Shown here: piece after piece, positions 8,417-19,720 of the stretch
Numbering within the stretch: position 1 is the first letter of the stretch
Layout: every line of letters begins with the position of its first letter
Assembly: GCA_019634835.1 (NCBI GenBank)
Contig: JAHCAO010000004.1
Location: 62,001 to 126,000, forward strand
Length of the DNA stretch: 64,000 nt
DNA from: Gammaproteobacteria bacterium
Lineage (GTDB): Bacteria > Pseudomonadota > Gammaproteobacteria > DSM-16500
Direction of reading: 5' to 3'
Notes under the pieces: model-generated
Told to the model about the DNA's origin: nothing
Database searches by the model: none
The model's input: only the letters and a program-made list of their open reading frames with translations
Position numbers and translations under genes: made by a program

Positions 8417-8883
8417 GTGAATTGATGAAACCTGGGTTTTATGTCACGACAGTCGAGAATGTATTTAATTGGGCTCGTTCGGGTTCACTTTGGCCGATGA
8501 GCTTTGGCTTGGCTTGTTGCGCAGTAGAAATGATGCATTCAGCGGCTTCACGTTATGATTTAGATCGTTTTGGTGTGATTTTCCGTCCTAGTCCTCGCCA
8601 GTCTGACTTGATGATTGTCGCTGGAACGCTTTGTAATAAAATGGCACCTGCATTTCGCAAAGTTTATGATCAAATGGCAGAGCCTCGCTGGGTGATTTCG
8701 ATGGGGTCTTGTGCGAATGGCGGTGGCTACTATCACTATTCTTATTCTGTTGTACGCGGTTGTGACCGGATTGTTCCTGTTGATGTTTATGTGCCAGGCT
8801 GCCCGCCTACAGCGGAAGCATTGATGTATGGAATTATTCAATTACAAAATAAAATTCGCCGTAACAAAAAAATTGAGCGGTAG
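8407..8883 (+). CDS. nuoB: NADH-quinone oxidoreductase subunit B
   Basis: NuoB carries the terminal N2 [4Fe-4S] cluster that passes electrons to quinone. Cluster ligands are visible as C37, C38 (ACC), C102 (GSCANGG) and C132 (VPGCPP). I place the start at ATG 8407, after AAGGAG in the nuoA tail, giving 158 residues; a GTG at 8386 would add seven codons without a ribosome site. It overlaps nuoA by 10 nt. Confidence 0.95.
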   Translation: MGVGELMKPGFYVTTVENVFNWARSGSLWPMSFGLACCAVEMMHSAASRYDLDRFGVIFRPSPRQSDLMIVAGTLCNKMAPAFRKVYDQMAEPRWVISMGSCANGGGYYHYSYSVVRGCDRIVPVDVYVPGCPPTAEALMYGIIQLQNKIRRNKKIER

Positions 8884-8955
8884 ATAGCGATTTTCGCTGA
8901 CTTGATGCGGTTATCCTGATTTGTACATGGCATAGAATAACAGAGAGAGGTGGTG

Positions 8956-9648
8956 ATGACAGATGTGAATGCTTTGAGCGCACGAATCCATTCACGTTTT
9001 GCAGTGGAAGTTGAAAGCCTCAATGTTGCATTGGGTGAAATCACAGTTGAAGTCAAGCCGGAATATTTGTTAGCGCTTTGCCAAATGCTGCGTGATGAAG
9101 CTGATTTTGATTTTAAATTACTAGTGGATGTTTGCGGCGTGGATTATTTGCATTATGGCCTGGATGATTGGCAAACAGATTCAACCACTGCAACGGGATT
9201 TGGCCGCGGTGTGACTGCTTTACCGGAACGGAAAAATCCAGTAAAACCTAACCGATTTGCTGTGGTTTACCATTTATTATCATTAGAAAAAAATCACCGT
9301 ATCCGTTTGCGTGTTAATCTGCCGAATGAAAAAGAATTAATCCTGGATTCTGTGATTGATATCTGGCCTGCGGCAAATTGGTTTGAACGAGAAACGTTTG
9401 ATCTCTTTGGTATTCTTTTCAGGGGCCACCCTGATTTACGCCGCATTTTGACGGATTATGGTTTTGTAGGTCACCCTTTCCGTAAAGATTTTCCCTTGAT
9501 TGGTAAAGTAGAAGCGCGTTATGACGCTACGTTAAAACGTGTTGTTTATGAGCCTGTAAGTATTGAAGCCCGCGTTCTTGAGCCTAAAGTGATACGCCAT
9601 GATAATCGTTATTTAAGCGGGCAAGAGGATGTCTCCCATGGAAAATAA
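8956..9648 (+). CDS. nuoC: NADH-quinone oxidoreductase subunit C
   Basis: NuoC is a peripheral-arm subunit of complex I. It shows the 30-kDa subunit signature ([34 protein letters not shown]) in about the last 90 residues. It is a separate gene rather than an NuoCD fusion as in E. coli. The first in-frame start is GTG 8950, but ATG 8956 is better spaced from GAGAGAGG. An insert in the middle (residues about 75-95) is longer than in many homologues. It overlaps nuoD. Confidence 0.93.
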   Translation: MTDVNALSARIHSRFAVEVESLNVALGEITVEVKPEYLLALCQMLRDEADFDFKLLVDVCGVDYLHYGLDDWQTDSTTATGFGRGVTALPERKNPVKPNRFAVVYHLLSLEKNHRIRLRVNLPNEKELILDSVIDIWPAANWFERETFDLFGILFRGHPDLRRILTDYGFVGHPFRKDFPLIGKVEARYDATLKRVVYEPVSIEARVLEPKVIRHDNRYLSGQEDVSHGK

Positions 9649-10903
9649 AGCCCCAGAAATTCGTAATTATGTATTTAACTTTGGGCCGCAACATCCTGCA
9701 GCGCATGGCGTATTGCGTTTGATTTTAGAAGTGGAAGGGGAAACCATTGTACGCGCAGATCCACATGTTGGATTATTGCACCGTGCGACGGAAAAACTAG
9801 CAGAAAGTAAACCCTTTAATCACACGATTGGTTACATGGATCGCCTGGATTATGTCTCTATGATGTGTAATGAACACGGTTATGTGCTGGCAATAGAAAA
9901 ATTACTGGGTATTACACCGCCAGTACGTGCGCAATATATCCGTGTCATGTTTGATGAGATTACCCGAATTCTTAATCATTTATTATGGTTGGCTGCTCAT
10001 AGCTTAGATAATGGCGGCATGGCGGTGTTTCTTTATTGTTTTCGTGAGCGCGAAGATTTATTGGATTGTTATGAAGCTGTGTCGGGTGCACGCATGCATG
10101 CCACTTATTATAGGCCAGGTGGTGTATATAGAGATTTACCTGCCAAGATGCCGCAATTCAAACCCTCCAAGTGGCACCATGCAAAAGAAGTGGCAAAGCT
10201 GAACGAAAACCGACAAGGATCATTACTGGATTTTCTATGGGATTTCACCGAGCGTTTCCCTGCTTGTGTTGATGAGTATGAAGAATTATTAACGAATAAT
10301 CGCATTTGGAAGCAACGTACCGTCAATATCGGCATCATTTCTCCTGAACGTGCTATTGCCATGGGATTTACTGGTCCTATGTTGCGAGGTTCTGGTATAG
10401 CGTGGGATTTACGCAAAAAACAACCGTATGAAGTGTATGACAAAATGGATTTTGATATTCCTATTGGCACGAATGGGGATTGCTACGATCGTTATTTAGT
10501 GCGAGTTAATGAAATGCGTCAATCCAATCGCATTATTCGTCAATGTATCGAGTGGCTGCGTAAAAATCCAGGCCCCGTGATGATTGATGATTATAAAATT
10601 GCACCACCCTCACGTGAAGAAATGAAAATCAGTATGGAAGCGTTAATACATCATTTTAAAAATATGACGGAAGGCTACACAGTTCCAGAAGGTGAAGTGT
10701 ATGCTGCGATTGAACATCCTAAAGGTGAATTTGGAGTGTATCTTGTGTCTGATGGGGCAAACAAACCTTATCGTTTAAAAGTCCGCGCAGCAGGATTTCC
10801 ACATTTGGCGGGACTGAACGAATTAATCCGTGGACATATGATTGCAGATGTTGTTGCTGTTCTTTCCAGTTTAGATATTGTGTTTGGGGAGATCGACCGC
10901 TAA
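9638..10903 (+). CDS. nuoD: NADH-quinone oxidoreductase subunit D
   Basis: NuoD is the 49-kDa subunit that forms the quinone pocket with NuoB. The motifs [42 protein letters not shown] and the C-terminal IVFGEIDR are intact. An ATG at 9629 directly abuts the AGAGG site, so the ATG at 9638 is preferred, giving 421 residues. It overlaps the nuoC end and the nuoE start (TAATGA). Confidence 0.96.
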   Translation: MENKAPEIRNYVFNFGPQHPAAHGVLRLILEVEGETIVRADPHVGLLHRATEKLAESKPFNHTIGYMDRLDYVSMMCNEHGYVLAIEKLLGITPPVRAQYIRVMFDEITRILNHLLWLAAHSLDNGGMAVFLYCFREREDLLDCYEAVSGARMHATYYRPGGVYRDLPAKMPQFKPSKWHHAKEVAKLNENRQGSLLDFLWDFTERFPACVDEYEELLTNNRIWKQRTVNIGIISPERAIAMGFTGPMLRGSGIAWDLRKKQPYEVYDKMDFDIPIGTNGDCYDRYLVRVNEMRQSNRIIRQCIEWLRKNPGPVMIDDYKIAPPSREEMKISMEALIHHFKNMTEGYTVPEGEVYAAIEHPKGEFGVYLVSDGANKPYRLKVRAAGFPHLAGLNELIRGHMIADVVAVLSSLDIVFGEIDR

Positions 10904-11418
10904 TGAGTGAAAACGAAATGGGTGAATCAAAAAATAGTATGCTTTCTCCAGCTGTGCGTGAACATATAGATAAGTGGAATTTGCGTTATCCACCTGAACA
11001 AAAACGTTCAGGTATTTTTGAAGCATTGCGTGTGGTGCAGCAAGAAAACAAAGGTTCATTGACAATCGAATTGATGGATGCAGTGGCGGATTATTTAGGT
11101 ATGCCAAACATAGCGGTATATGAAGTTGCCACTTTTTATTCTTTGTATCACTTACAACCGGTTGGTAAACATGTCATTGATGTTTGTACGAATATTTCAT
11201 GCTCGTTAAATGGAGCAGCACAGATTGTTGAACACCTTAAAAAACGGCTGGGTATTGATATGAATGAAACCACGCCGGATAGAAAATTCACATTAAGGGA
11301 AGTCGAATGCTTGGGCGCGTGTATTGCACCACCAGTTTGTCAGATTGGTAAAAAATATTATGAAAATCTCACACCGGAAATAATGGATGAGATTTTGCGT
11401 CAGTTAGAGGGTGGTTAA
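10903..11418 (+). CDS. nuoE: NADH-quinone oxidoreductase subunit E
   Basis: NuoE is a 171-residue thioredoxin-like peripheral subunit with a [2Fe-2S] cluster (N1a). The four ligands are C95 and C100 (CTNISC) and C136 and C140 (CLGAC). The start overlaps the nuoD stop and the gene ends 3 bp before nuoF. Confidence 0.95.
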   Translation: MSENEMGESKNSMLSPAVREHIDKWNLRYPPEQKRSGIFEALRVVQQENKGSLTIELMDAVADYLGMPNIAVYEVATFYSLYHLQPVGKHVIDVCTNISCSLNGAAQIVEHLKKRLGIDMNETTPDRKFTLREVECLGACIAPPVCQIGKKYYENLTPEIMDEILRQLEGG

Positions 11419-11421
11419 CCG

Positions 11422-12696
11422 ATGGCGAATGAAATTTGTTTCCGTACATTGCACTTGGACAAGCCATGGACCTTGGAAACGTATAATAGTATTGGCGGTT
11501 ATAAGCAATGGAGAAAGATTTTTACTGAACAAATTCCGCCTGAAAAGGTCGTGGAAGCCGTTAAGGTTTCTGCATTGCGAGGTCGTGGCGGCGCAGGGTT
11601 TCCCACAGGCTTGAAGTGGAGTTTTATACGTCGGGATATGCCGGAACAAAAGTATATACTTTGTAATTCAGATGAAGGTGAGCCTGGCACTTGTAAAGAT
11701 CGTGATATTTTACGTTTCAATCCCCATCAGATTATTGAAGGCATGGCGATAGGTGCTTATGCCATGGGAGCAACGGTGGGTTATAACTATATTCGCGGTG
11801 AATATTGGGAACCCTATGAACGTTTTGAAGCAGCATTAGAGGAAGCACGCCGCGCTGGATTGATTGGTAAAAATATTTTTGGATCTGGGTTTGATTTTGA
11901 ACTTTATTCACATCTTGGTGCTGGTGCTTATATATGCGGAGAAGAAACGGCACTGATGGAATCATTAGAAGGCAAACGTGGATTACCTCGCAATAAACCT
12001 CCCTTTCCAGCTGGGCGAGGGTTGTATGGTAGGCCGACTACGATTAATAACACAGAAACGTATGCTTCTATTCCGGTCGTCATGGAAAAAGGTTCAGAAT
12101 GGTTTTTAGGCTTAGGTAAGCCTAATAATGGGGGTTGTAAAATATTTTCTGTTACAGGTCATGTGAATCATCCTGGTAATTTTGAAGTGCCATTAGGGAC
12201 ACCATTCAAAGATTTATTAGCACTAGCGGGTGGGGTGCGTCATGGTCATCGGTTAAAAGCAGTGATTCCAGGTGGGTCATCCATGCCTATATTGCCTGCT
12301 GATATGATGATGTCGCTCGATATGGATTTTGATTCCATACAAAAAGCAGGATCGGGTTTAGGATCCGGTGCAGTCATTGTGTTAGATGAAACTGTTTGTA
12401 TCGTGAGGTTATTGGAACGTATTTCAAAGTTTTATATGCATGAATCTTGTGGTCAATGTACGCCATGTCGAGAAGGGACTGGCTGGTTATATCGTTTAAC
12501 CCATGATATTGAACAGGGCCGTGCTACCATGGCGGATATAGAAACATTACGCCGTTCGGCGAAAAATATTGAAGGACGGACCATTTGTGCGTTTGGTGAG
12601 GCGGCGGCTTGGCCAGTGGCGGGTTGTTTGAAACATTTTCATGATGAATTTGTTTATCATGTGGAACATGGTAAGTGTTTACCTGGCACAGAGTAG
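11422..12696 (+). CDS. nuoF: NADH-quinone oxidoreductase subunit F
   Basis: NuoF binds NADH and FMN and holds cluster N3. The NADH/FMN glycine-rich segment [15 protein letters not shown] is at 54-68, the FMN region [13 protein letters not shown] near 170, and the cluster motif [12 protein letters not shown] plus a distal Cys near the end. It has 424 residues and is complete. The usual tight junction to nuoG is broken here by palindromic element sequence. Confidence 0.97.
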   Translation: MANEICFRTLHLDKPWTLETYNSIGGYKQWRKIFTEQIPPEKVVEAVKVSALRGRGGAGFPTGLKWSFIRRDMPEQKYILCNSDEGEPGTCKDRDILRFNPHQIIEGMAIGAYAMGATVGYNYIRGEYWEPYERFEAALEEARRAGLIGKNIFGSGFDFELYSHLGAGAYICGEETALMESLEGKRGLPRNKPPFPAGRGLYGRPTTINNTETYASIPVVMEKGSEWFLGLGKPNNGGCKIFSVTGHVNHPGNFEVPLGTPFKDLLALAGGVRHGHRLKAVIPGGSSMPILPADMMMSLDMDFDSIQKAGSGLGSGAVIVLDETVCIVRLLERISKFYMHESCGQCTPCREGTGWLYRLTHDIEQGRATMADIETLRRSAKNIEGRTICAFGEAAAWPVAGCLKHFHDEFVYHVEHGKCLPGTE

Positions 12697-12726
12697 TAGG
12701 TCAAACTTGGGCTGGCGTTGTACTAG
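12697..12726 (+). mobile_element. Family E right-end remnant
   Basis: TAGGTCAAACTTGGGC followed by GGCGTTGTACTAG matches the distal arm of family E elements (compare 28213-28242). It directly follows the nuoF stop and abuts the complete copy, so one element apparently inserted into the end of an older one. Confidence 0.55.
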
Positions 12727-12888
12727 TACGTTGTTCCTATAAGTTTGACCCATACAGAGGTTGGTCCGAGGGGTGGCATAGGCCAACTCTTTTCGCGCGC
12801 AGCTTGCGAGCACAAAAAGAGTTGGCCTATGGCAGGACCCCGAGGCTTTGCAACTACAGGTCAAACTTATAGGAACAACGTACTAGTA
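12721..12888 (-). mobile_element. Family E palindromic element E1 inside the nuo operon
   Basis: Arms of 30 bp (12721-12750 and 12859-12888) are perfectly complementary. The outer 8 bp, TACTAGTA, is itself a palindrome, so it may equally be an 8-bp target duplication. The core holds a second perfect 17-bp stem, CATAGGCCAACTCTTTT with its complement, around a loop of about 21 nt. The core is the reverse orientation of the copy at 40735-40893. There is no coding capacity; short open frames across it are by-products of the palindrome. Confidence 0.85.
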
Positions 12889-12937
12889 GTACGAGGTAGA
12901 AGCACAGGTGTAGTAATGGTTGAGTGGAATGGTGGCA

Positions 12938-15280
12938 ATGACTGATATTGAAATTGAAATAGATGGACAAAAACTTTCTGCAAAACCGAGTCAAACGGTG
13001 ATTCAAGTTGCCGATGAAGCGGGCATTTATATTCCACGGTTTTGCTACCATAAGCACTTATCTATCCCTGCTAATTGCCGCATGTGTCTTGTTGAAGTAG
13101 AAAAGTCACCTAAAGCACTTCCTGCTTGTGCGACACCGGTCATGCCTGGCATGAAAGTATGGACTAAATCACCAAAGACACTCGCAGCACAACGCGCTGT
13201 CATGGAATTTTTATTAATTAATCATCCCTTGGATTGCCCTATCTGTGATCAAGGTGGTGAATGCGAATTACAAGATCTTTCCATGGGGTATGGATCGCCT
13301 TTTTCACATTATGATGAATGTAAGCGTTCAGTAGCAGATGAAAACCTTGGTCCTTTGATTGCAACGGAGATGACGCGCTGCATTCTTTGTACACGCTGTA
13401 TTCGCTTTGGCGATGAAATTGCGGGCATACGTGAATTAGGCATGACTTATCGCGGCGAACAAGAAGAAGTTTCTACCTTTGTGGAACAAGCTATTCAATC
13501 TGAGATATCAGGCAACATTATCGATATTTGTCCAGTCGGTGCACTCACCTCCAAGCCGTATCGTTTTACGGCACGTGCGTGGGAACTAGATCAAACCCCA
13601 AGTATTGGCCCGCATGATTGCATTGGTTCTAATTTACATGTCCATACACGTGATGGAAAAGTAATGCGTGTAGTATCGCGTGAAAATACCAATGTGAATC
13701 AGACTTGGATTTCTGATCGGGATCGCTTTAGTTATACGGGACTTTATCATGCTGATCGGCTGCGAGAACCCATGGTGAAAATGGAGGGCCAGTGGCAAAT
13801 CGTTGAGTGGCAGCGTGCATTTGAAGTAGCGGCAGATAAGTTGCGAGCGATTATTGCTGAATATGGTGCGGATAAAGTGGGTGCCCTTGCATCGCCTAAC
13901 TCAACATTAGAAGAATTTTATTTATTACAAAAAATGATTCGTGGCCTAGGAAGTCCGCACATTGATCACCGATTGCGTGAAGTGGATATACAGGATCAGC
14001 ATGCCATCGCGATGTACCCTGGATTAGGCATGTCCATTGCCGATCTTGCAGGGTGTGATGCTATCTTATTAATTGGATCTAACTTACAAAAAGAACAACC
14101 ACTCGCAGCGGTGCACGTGCGTAAAGCATCGTTGAAAGGAGCGGTAATATCCGTAGTGAATCCGGTCGATTATCGATTTAATTTTAATGTGTCAGCAAAA
14201 AAAATTGTTGCTCCGCAGCATCTTCCTAATCTGTTAGCAGTGATTGTAAAAGCATTGGAGTCCCAAGCTGAAGGAGATGAAACCGCAAAAATCATTGCGC
14301 AGCAGTTACATGGCAAACAAAAGAGTTGTATTTTATTGGGCGCGCTAGCTTTACATCATCCACAAGCTTCAATCATTCGATATTTAGCTGGCAGGATAGC
14401 TGAATTAAGTGGTGCTACAGTAGGATGGATGACTGATGGTGCGAATACCGCAGGCGGTTGGTTGGCAGGAGCGGTTCCTCATCGTCATGCTGGTGGCTCA
14501 GAAGTTAACCATGTTGGCTTAGATGCTGGTGCTATGCTGCATAAGCCGCGTAAAGCCTATGTATTACTGAATGTGGAACCAGATTATGATGTTGCCAATG
14601 CTGCTCTGGCTGCTGCTGCTTTGAAGCAAGCAAAGTTTGTGATGGCCTTATCGACATATCGCAACGCTATTCTTGACGAGCACGCAGATATCATACTACC
14701 TATCACACCATTTACTGAAACATCAGGAACATTCATTAATGCAGCCGGTAATTGGCAATGTTTTACGGGTGTTGCAAAACCATATGCTGCATCACGCCCA
14801 GCTTGGAAAGTGCTGCGTGTGTTGGGTAATTTTCTACATCTTGATGGATTTGATTACGAAAGTTCTGAAGCAGTCAAAGACGAAATAAAAACGATCATGG
14901 AAGCAAGGCCTGTTATGGATAGGCAGATTTATATTCCAAGTGAGGAAGTCAATGGGAAAAATCATGCGAAATTAGCCCGGATTGGTGAGATACCATTGTA
15001 TGCGGTGGATGGGTTAGTGAGGCGCGCACAGCCATTGCAAGAAGCCCAGGCCATCATGGAAGGGGAGGTAGCTGTCGTGCGGCTTCACCCAGAGACAGCG
15101 AGTAAATTGCATTTACAAGAAGGTAAAAAGGTACGAGTCAAACAACAAGTTGGCGAAGCTGAGTTAACAGTTATGCTAGATGCGCGTATAGCAGTCGATG
15201 CGGCGTGGATTGCAGGTGGTATCGCTGCGACTAGTGGATTGGGTGATTTATTTGGTGAAGTGGATATTGAGATATGTTAG
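12938..15280 (+). CDS. nuoG: NADH-quinone oxidoreductase subunit G
   Basis: NuoG is the 75-kDa Fe-S subunit of the complex I peripheral arm, here 780 residues. Residues 1-80 are a [2Fe-2S] ferredoxin domain ([15 protein letters not shown]). The [13 protein letters not shown] and [13 protein letters not shown] motifs bind further clusters, and a molybdopterin-oxidoreductase-like region fills the rest. Starts at TTG 12920, ATG 12929 and ATG 12938 are in frame; [11 protein letters not shown] fits the family N-terminus best. The gene follows a palindromic insertion, so its translation no longer benefits from overlap with nuoF. It overlaps nuoH by 7 nt. Confidence 0.95.
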   Translation: MTDIEIEIDGQKLSAKPSQTVIQVADEAGIYIPRFCYHKHLSIPANCRMCLVEVEKSPKALPACATPVMPGMKVWTKSPKTLAAQRAVMEFLLINHPLDCPICDQGGECELQDLSMGYGSPFSHYDECKRSVADENLGPLIATEMTRCILCTRCIRFGDEIAGIRELGMTYRGEQEEVSTFVEQAIQSEISGNIIDICPVGALTSKPYRFTARAWELDQTPSIGPHDCIGSNLHVHTRDGKVMRVVSRENTNVNQTWISDRDRFSYTGLYHADRLREPMVKMEGQWQIVEWQRAFEVAADKLRAIIAEYGADKVGALASPNSTLEEFYLLQKMIRGLGSPHIDHRLREVDIQDQHAIAMYPGLGMSIADLAGCDAILLIGSNLQKEQPLAAVHVRKASLKGAVISVVNPVDYRFNFNVSAKKIVAPQHLPNLLAVIVKALESQAEGDETAKIIAQQLHGKQKSCILLGALALHHPQASIIRYLAGRIAELSGATVGWMTDGANTAGGWLAGAVPHRHAGGSEVNHVGLDAGAMLHKPRKAYVLLNVEPDYDVANAALAAAALKQAKFVMALSTYRNAILDEHADIILPITPFTETSGTFINAAGNWQCFTGVAKPYAASRPAWKVLRVLGNFLHLDGFDYESSEAVKDEIKTIMEARPVMDRQIYIPSEEVNGKNHAKLARIGEIPLYAVDGLVRRAQPLQEAQAIMEGEVAVVRLHPETASKLHLQEGKKVRVKQQVGEAELTVMLDARIAVDAAWIAGGIAATSGLGDLFGEVDIEIC

Positions 15281-16299
15281 AAAGCATAGCATTAATTGCA
15301 ATCATCGTTCTTAAAATATTGGCGATAGTCATCGGCTTGGTTGTGATCGTACTCTACCTGACGTATTTTGAGCGTAAAGTCATTGGTTATATGCATGCTC
15401 GCATCGGTCCTAATCGGGTGGGTCCATGGGGATTTTGGCAACCGTTTGCGGATACCATCAAACTATTGACTAAAGAAATTATTATTCCTACCTCCTCTAA
15501 CCGGTTTTTGTTTATTGTTGCTCCCACATTAAGCTTTGGTGTTGCATTAATAGGATGGGCAGTCATTCCCTTTGATCAGGGTGTGGTATTGGCCGATCTC
15601 AATGCAGGGCTTTTATATTCCTTTGCTGTTTCATCACTAGGGGTCTATGGCATCATGATCGCTGGATGGGCATCCAATTCAAAATACGCTATGTTTGGTG
15701 CATTGCGTGCCGCAGCGCAATCTATTTCATATGAAATAGCCATGGGTTTTGCCTTGATTGGCGTCATGATGGCAGCTGGATCATTGAACTTTCAAGCTAT
15801 TGTGGCAGCACAAAATGGCGGTTTTTGGCATTGGTATTGGCTGCCATTGTTACCTTTATTTTTTGTTTATTGGATATCAGGTGTGGCGGAAACCAATCGT
15901 TTGCCCTTTGATGTGGCTGAGGGCGAGTCTGAAATTGTAGCTGGTTTCCATGTGGAATATTCTGGTGTGACATTCGCACTATTTTTCTTTGCAGAATATG
16001 CCAACATGGTGCTCATCTCCACGTTAATTGCATTGTTGTTTCTCGGCGGTTGGCTATCACCATTCCAAGGGATTCCGTATCTTGAAACAGGATTTGCATG
16101 GGTGCCTGGACCTTTGTGGTTGCTCGCTAAAGTCAGTTTTTTCTTATATTGCTACTTATGGTTTAGGGCAACTTTCCCACGTTATCGTTATGATCAAATC
16201 ATGCGATTAGGTTGGAAAGTATTTATTCCGCTTACGCTGCTGTGGGTGGTAGTAGTTGCATTTGCCGTGCATTTTCATTTAAGTCCGTGGTTTGTTTGA
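15274..16299 (+). CDS. nuoH: NADH-quinone oxidoreductase subunit H
   Basis: NuoH is the complex I membrane subunit nearest the quinone site. It has 341 residues and eight or nine hydrophobic segments. The conserved loops [40 protein letters not shown] and [18 protein letters not shown] are intact. It overlaps nuoG upstream and nuoI (ATGA) downstream. Confidence 0.97.
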   Translation: MLESIALIAIIVLKILAIVIGLVVIVLYLTYFERKVIGYMHARIGPNRVGPWGFWQPFADTIKLLTKEIIIPTSSNRFLFIVAPTLSFGVALIGWAVIPFDQGVVLADLNAGLLYSFAVSSLGVYGIMIAGWASNSKYAMFGALRAAAQSISYEIAMGFALIGVMMAAGSLNFQAIVAAQNGGFWHWYWLPLLPLFFVYWISGVAETNRLPFDVAEGESEIVAGFHVEYSGVTFALFFFAEYANMVLISTLIALLFLGGWLSPFQGIPYLETGFAWVPGPLWLLAKVSFFLYCYLWFRATFPRYRYDQIMRLGWKVFIPLTLLWVVVVAFAVHFHLSPWFV

Positions 16300-16802
16300 T
16301 GGAGTCACCTATGTTGCGACGTCTTACGCAATACATAAAAAGTTTTACCTTATGGGATTTATTGAGCGGTATGCGCGTGACAGGCAAATATTTTTGGAAA
16401 AAGAAATTTACGATTCAGTACCCAAAAGAAAAAACACCGACTTCTCCACGTTTTCGCGGATTGCACGCATTACGCCGTTATCCTAATGGTGAAGAACGAT
16501 GCATTGCTTGTAAATTATGTGAGGCGGTCTGTCCTGCGCTGGCAATCACTATTGAAGCTGAGCCGCGTGCTGATGGCTCTAGGCGTACCACACTTTATGA
16601 AATTGATTTGTTTAAATGTATTTACTGTGGTTTTTGTGAGGAAGCTTGTCCGGTGGATTCCATTGTGTTGACCAATATGGCGGATTATCACATTGAAAAT
16701 CGTGGTGAAAATATTCTTACTAAAGAAAAATTATTAGCGATAGGCGATAAATATGAGGTAGAGATTGCAAAAGACCGCCAAGTAGAGAAGGATTATCGAT
16801 GA
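16299..16802 (+). CDS. nuoI: NADH-quinone oxidoreductase subunit I
   Basis: NuoI carries clusters N6a and N6b. Two complete ferredoxin motifs are seen: C68, C71, C74, C78 ([13 protein letters not shown]) and C107, C110, C113, C117 ([13 protein letters not shown]). The 167-residue form starts at the ATG overlapping the nuoH stop; an upstream extension of the frame into nuoH is not coding. The end overlaps nuoJ by 4 nt. Confidence 0.96.
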   Translation: MESPMLRRLTQYIKSFTLWDLLSGMRVTGKYFWKKKFTIQYPKEKTPTSPRFRGLHALRRYPNGEERCIACKLCEAVCPALAITIEAEPRADGSRRTTLYEIDLFKCIYCGFCEEACPVDSIVLTNMADYHIENRGENILTKEKLLAIGDKYEVEIAKDRQVEKDYR

Positions 16803-17425
16803 TTGAATTCTTAACACCCATACATCTTATTTTTTATCTGTTTGCAGCCATTGCCGTTTGTTCTGCTGTTGCAGTAGTGACGGTACGTAACCCTGTACGC
16901 AGTGTGTTGTCCCTGGTAATAACCTTTTTTGCAATGGCAGGAATTTGGATGATTTTGCGGGCAGAATTCTTGTCTCTCATTTTGTTGTTGGTTTATGTCG
17001 GGGCAGTGATGACGCTGTTCTTATTTGTTGTCATGATGTTGAATATTGATGTGGAATACCGTCGTGGTGGTTTCGTGCGCTATTTACCTTTTGGCATGAT
17101 AGTTGTGTTACTGATAATGGGATTGATGATTGCAGCAGTAGGCCCTCGATATTTTGGTTCTCTGCAAATGCCTGCTCCGCCACTGGAATCGGCTAATTAC
17201 AGTAATCTCCGGCAACTCGGTGCCGTACTCTACACAGAATATGCTTATCCATTTGAAATTGCTGGTGTCGTATTATTGGCTGCCATTATTGCTGCGATTA
17301 CTTTAACCTACCGCGGCCCTGTACGGCGCAAAGCCCAAAATCCAAATGAGCAAGTTGCTGTGCGTCCGGAAGACCGTGTAAAACTCATTAAAATGTCTCC
17401 TACACCTAAACAGGAAGGAGCATGA
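16799..17425 (+). CDS. nuoJ: NADH-quinone oxidoreductase subunit J
   Basis: NuoJ is a membrane subunit of complex I with five predicted helices. The third helix region ([20 protein letters not shown], about 60-79) contains the family signature. It has 208 residues, overlaps nuoI and ends 1 bp before nuoK. Confidence 0.95.
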   Translation: MIEFLTPIHLIFYLFAAIAVCSAVAVVTVRNPVRSVLSLVITFFAMAGIWMILRAEFLSLILLLVYVGAVMTLFLFVVMMLNIDVEYRRGGFVRYLPFGMIVVLLIMGLMIAAVGPRYFGSLQMPAPPLESANYSNLRQLGAVLYTEYAYPFEIAGVVLLAAIIAAITLTYRGPVRRKAQNPNEQVAVRPEDRVKLIKMSPTPKQEGA

Positions 17426-17426
17426 C

Positions 17427-17732
17427 ATGCCATCATTGACTGAATTTTTAATTGTTGCTGCTCTTTTATTTGGTCTGGGTATAGCGGGAATTATTTTGAA
17501 CCGTAAAAACATTATCGTTTTACTCATGTCTATCGAATTAATTTTATTAGCAGTCAACACAAATTTTATCGCTTTTTCCTATTTTCTTGGTAATTATGTG
17601 GGGCAGATATTTGTGTTTTTTGTCTTGACTATTGCAGCGAGTGAAGCAGCAATTGGGTTGGCGATTTTAGTGGTGCTGTATCGCAAACGCCACACGATTG
17701 AAGTTCAAAATCTTAATGCTTTAAAAGGATAA
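17427..17732 (+). CDS. nuoK: NADH-quinone oxidoreductase subunit K
   Basis: NuoK is a 101-residue, three-helix proton-channel subunit. The buried glutamates in [13 protein letters not shown] and in [16 protein letters not shown] are conserved. It has an AGGAGCATGAC ribosome site at the nuoJ end and is followed at once by nuoL. Confidence 0.96.
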   Translation: MPSLTEFLIVAALLFGLGIAGIILNRKNIIVLLMSIELILLAVNTNFIAFSYFLGNYVGQIFVFFVLTIAASEAAIGLAILVVLYRKRHTIEVQNLNALKG

Positions 17733-17734
17733 TA

Positions 17735-19720
17735 GTGGTGGAAAATTTTCTCATATTCATGGCTCTCATGACTGCATTATTGCCGCTAGCGGGATCGCTG
17801 ATCGCTGGTTTGTTAGGTAATCAGCTAGGTCGTACCGTGACACATAATGTGGTGATTATATTTATCGGCGTCGCGTTTTTATTATCTTGTTATTTATTTA
17901 AAGTCATGATCATAGATGGATATCCTGCTGTAGATAAGAGTTTTTATACCTGGGCAACAGCAGGGACCCTGCATTTTGATGTTGCTTTTCTGCTTGACCG
18001 GTTAAGTGCGACGATGACCATGGTGGTACTTTTTGTATCATTGATGGTGCATATTTACACGGTTGGCTATATGGCTGACGATCCAGGTTACACGCGCTTT
18101 TTTAGCTATGTTTCTCTTTTTACTTTTTCCATGTTGATATTGGTTCTGGCAAATAATTTTTTATTGATGTTTTTTGGTTGGGAAGGAGTGGGGTTGGTTT
18201 CCTATTTACTCATTGGTTTTTGGTTTCAACGTGAGCCAGCTATATTCGGTAGCTTGAAAGCATTTATTGCTAATCGTATTGGCGATATCGGGTTCTTGCT
18301 GGCAATGGCGGCAGTATTAATGCATTTTGGTACTTTGTCATATCATGATGTTTTTTATCAAGTGCCTACGTTTGCTAATAAAACTACCTCCATTTTTCCA
18401 TTAGGTGAAGTGTCAGTCATCACCTTGATCTGTTTGCTGCTCTTCATCGGTGCGATGGGAAAATCAGCGCAAGTACCTTTACATGTATGGCTGCCAGAAT
18501 CGATGGAAGGCCCGACACCGATTTCTGCGCTCATCCACGCTGCTACCATGGTGACGGCAGGTATCTATATGGTCGCACGTATGTCGCCACTGTTTGAATA
18601 CTCTGCTACTGCATTGAGTGTCGTATTAGTGATAGGTGGAACTACGGCTTTATTTATGGGTCTATTGGCTATCACACAATATGATATCAAGCGAGTGATT
18701 GCTTACTCGACGATTTCTCAATTGGGTTATATGGCAGCGGCACTAGGTGCCTCTGCGTATGATGCTGCTATTTTTCACTTAATCACACATGCTTTTTTCA
18801 AGGCTTTATTGTTTTTAGCAGCAGGGTCTGTAATTATTGCTCTCCATCATGAACAAGATATGCGTCACATGGGTGGTTTAGCAAAATATATGCCTATTAC
18901 CTATTTAACTTTTGTCATTGGTGCACTTGCATTATGTGCCATTCCGCCGTTTTCAGGTTTTTATTCTAAAGATATCATCATTGAGGCTGTCAAATTCAGT
19001 CATCTTCCAGGTGCAGGATATGCATATTTTTGTGTTTTAGCAGGCGCGTTCATTACGCCGCTTTATACATTCCGTGCCCTCTTTATGACATTTCACACAA
19101 AAGAACGTATTCATCCAGCGTTACGCGGGCAAGTCTATGAATCGTCTTGGGTCATTTTGATCCCCTTAATTATCTTGGCGATACCAAGTGTTATTTCTGG
19201 AGAGTTTTTGGTGAATCAAATGATATTTTCTCAGACCAAATTACTAGGAAATTCTATAGTTGTTTTGCCTGATCATAATGTCATGGATCAATTGTCTGCT
19301 CATTACCATGGAGCTAAATTGATGGCATTGGAAGCAGGAAAAACCCTTCCATTCTGGCTTGCGATGGCTGGTATTATTACCGCATGGTTATTCACTGCTA
19401 TGTTACCAACATGGTCTGAATGGTTGAAAAAACGTTTTGCTTTGATTTATGCAATCCTGGTACGTAAATATGGGTTTGATGATTTCAATCAAATTGTTTT
19501 AGTGCATGGAACGCAAAATGCTGGTCATCTTTTTTATGATGTGAGTGACGTCAAAATGATTGATGGTGTTTGTGTTAATGGTTCAGGTGGGTTAATCCGG
19601 TGGCTTGCTCAAACTGGTCGTCGATTGCAAACAGGTTATTTATATCATTATGCATTGGCGATGGTATTGGGCATTTTAGTTTTTGTGGCATGGTATAAGT
19701 GGGGATTTTACAATGTTTGA
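17735..19720 (+). CDS. nuoL: NADH-quinone oxidoreductase subunit L
   Basis: NuoL is the distal antiporter-like proton-pumping subunit of complex I, here 661 residues with the C-terminal lateral helix region. The antiporter motifs FFGWEGVGLVSYLLIGFW, KSAQVPLHVWLPESMEGPTP and HAATMVTAGIYM are present. It begins with GTG GTG after AAAAGGATAA, so 17735 and 17738 are equally possible starts. It overlaps nuoM by 8 nt. Confidence 0.96.
   Translation: MVENFLIFMALMTALLPLAGSLIAGLLGNQLGRTVTHNVVIIFIGVAFLLSCYLFKVMIIDGYPAVDKSFYTWATAGTLHFDVAFLLDRLSATMTMVVLFVSLMVHIYTVGYMADDPGYTRFFSYVSLFTFSMLILVLANNFLLMFFGWEGVGLVSYLLIGFWFQREPAIFGSLKAFIANRIGDIGFLLAMAAVLMHFGTLSYHDVFYQVPTFANKTTSIFPLGEVSVITLICLLLFIGAMGKSAQVPLHVWLPESMEGPTPISALIHAATMVTAGIYMVARMSPLFEYSATALSVVLVIGGTTALFMGLLAITQYDIKRVIAYSTISQLGYMAAALGASAYDAAIFHLITHAFFKALLFLAAGSVIIALHHEQDMRHMGGLAKYMPITYLTFVIGALALCAIPPFSGFYSKDIIIEAVKFSHLPGAGYAYFCVLAGAFITPLYTFRALFMTFHTKERIHPALRGQVYESSWVILIPLIILAIPSVISGEFLVNQMIFSQTKLLGNSIVVLPDHNVMDQLSAHYHGAKLMALEAGKTLPFWLAMAGIITAWLFTAMLPTWSEWLKKRFALIYAILVRKYGFDDFNQIVLVHGTQNAGHLFYDVSDVKMIDGVCVNGSGGLIRWLAQTGRRLQTGYLYHYALAMVLGILVFVAWYKWGFYNV

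Noticed and set aside
12675-12945. Several open frames of 60-66 codons across the nuoF-nuoG gap on both strands
   Set aside because: They run through the palindromic element E1, so an open frame on one strand mirrors the other; no ribosome site or family similarity.
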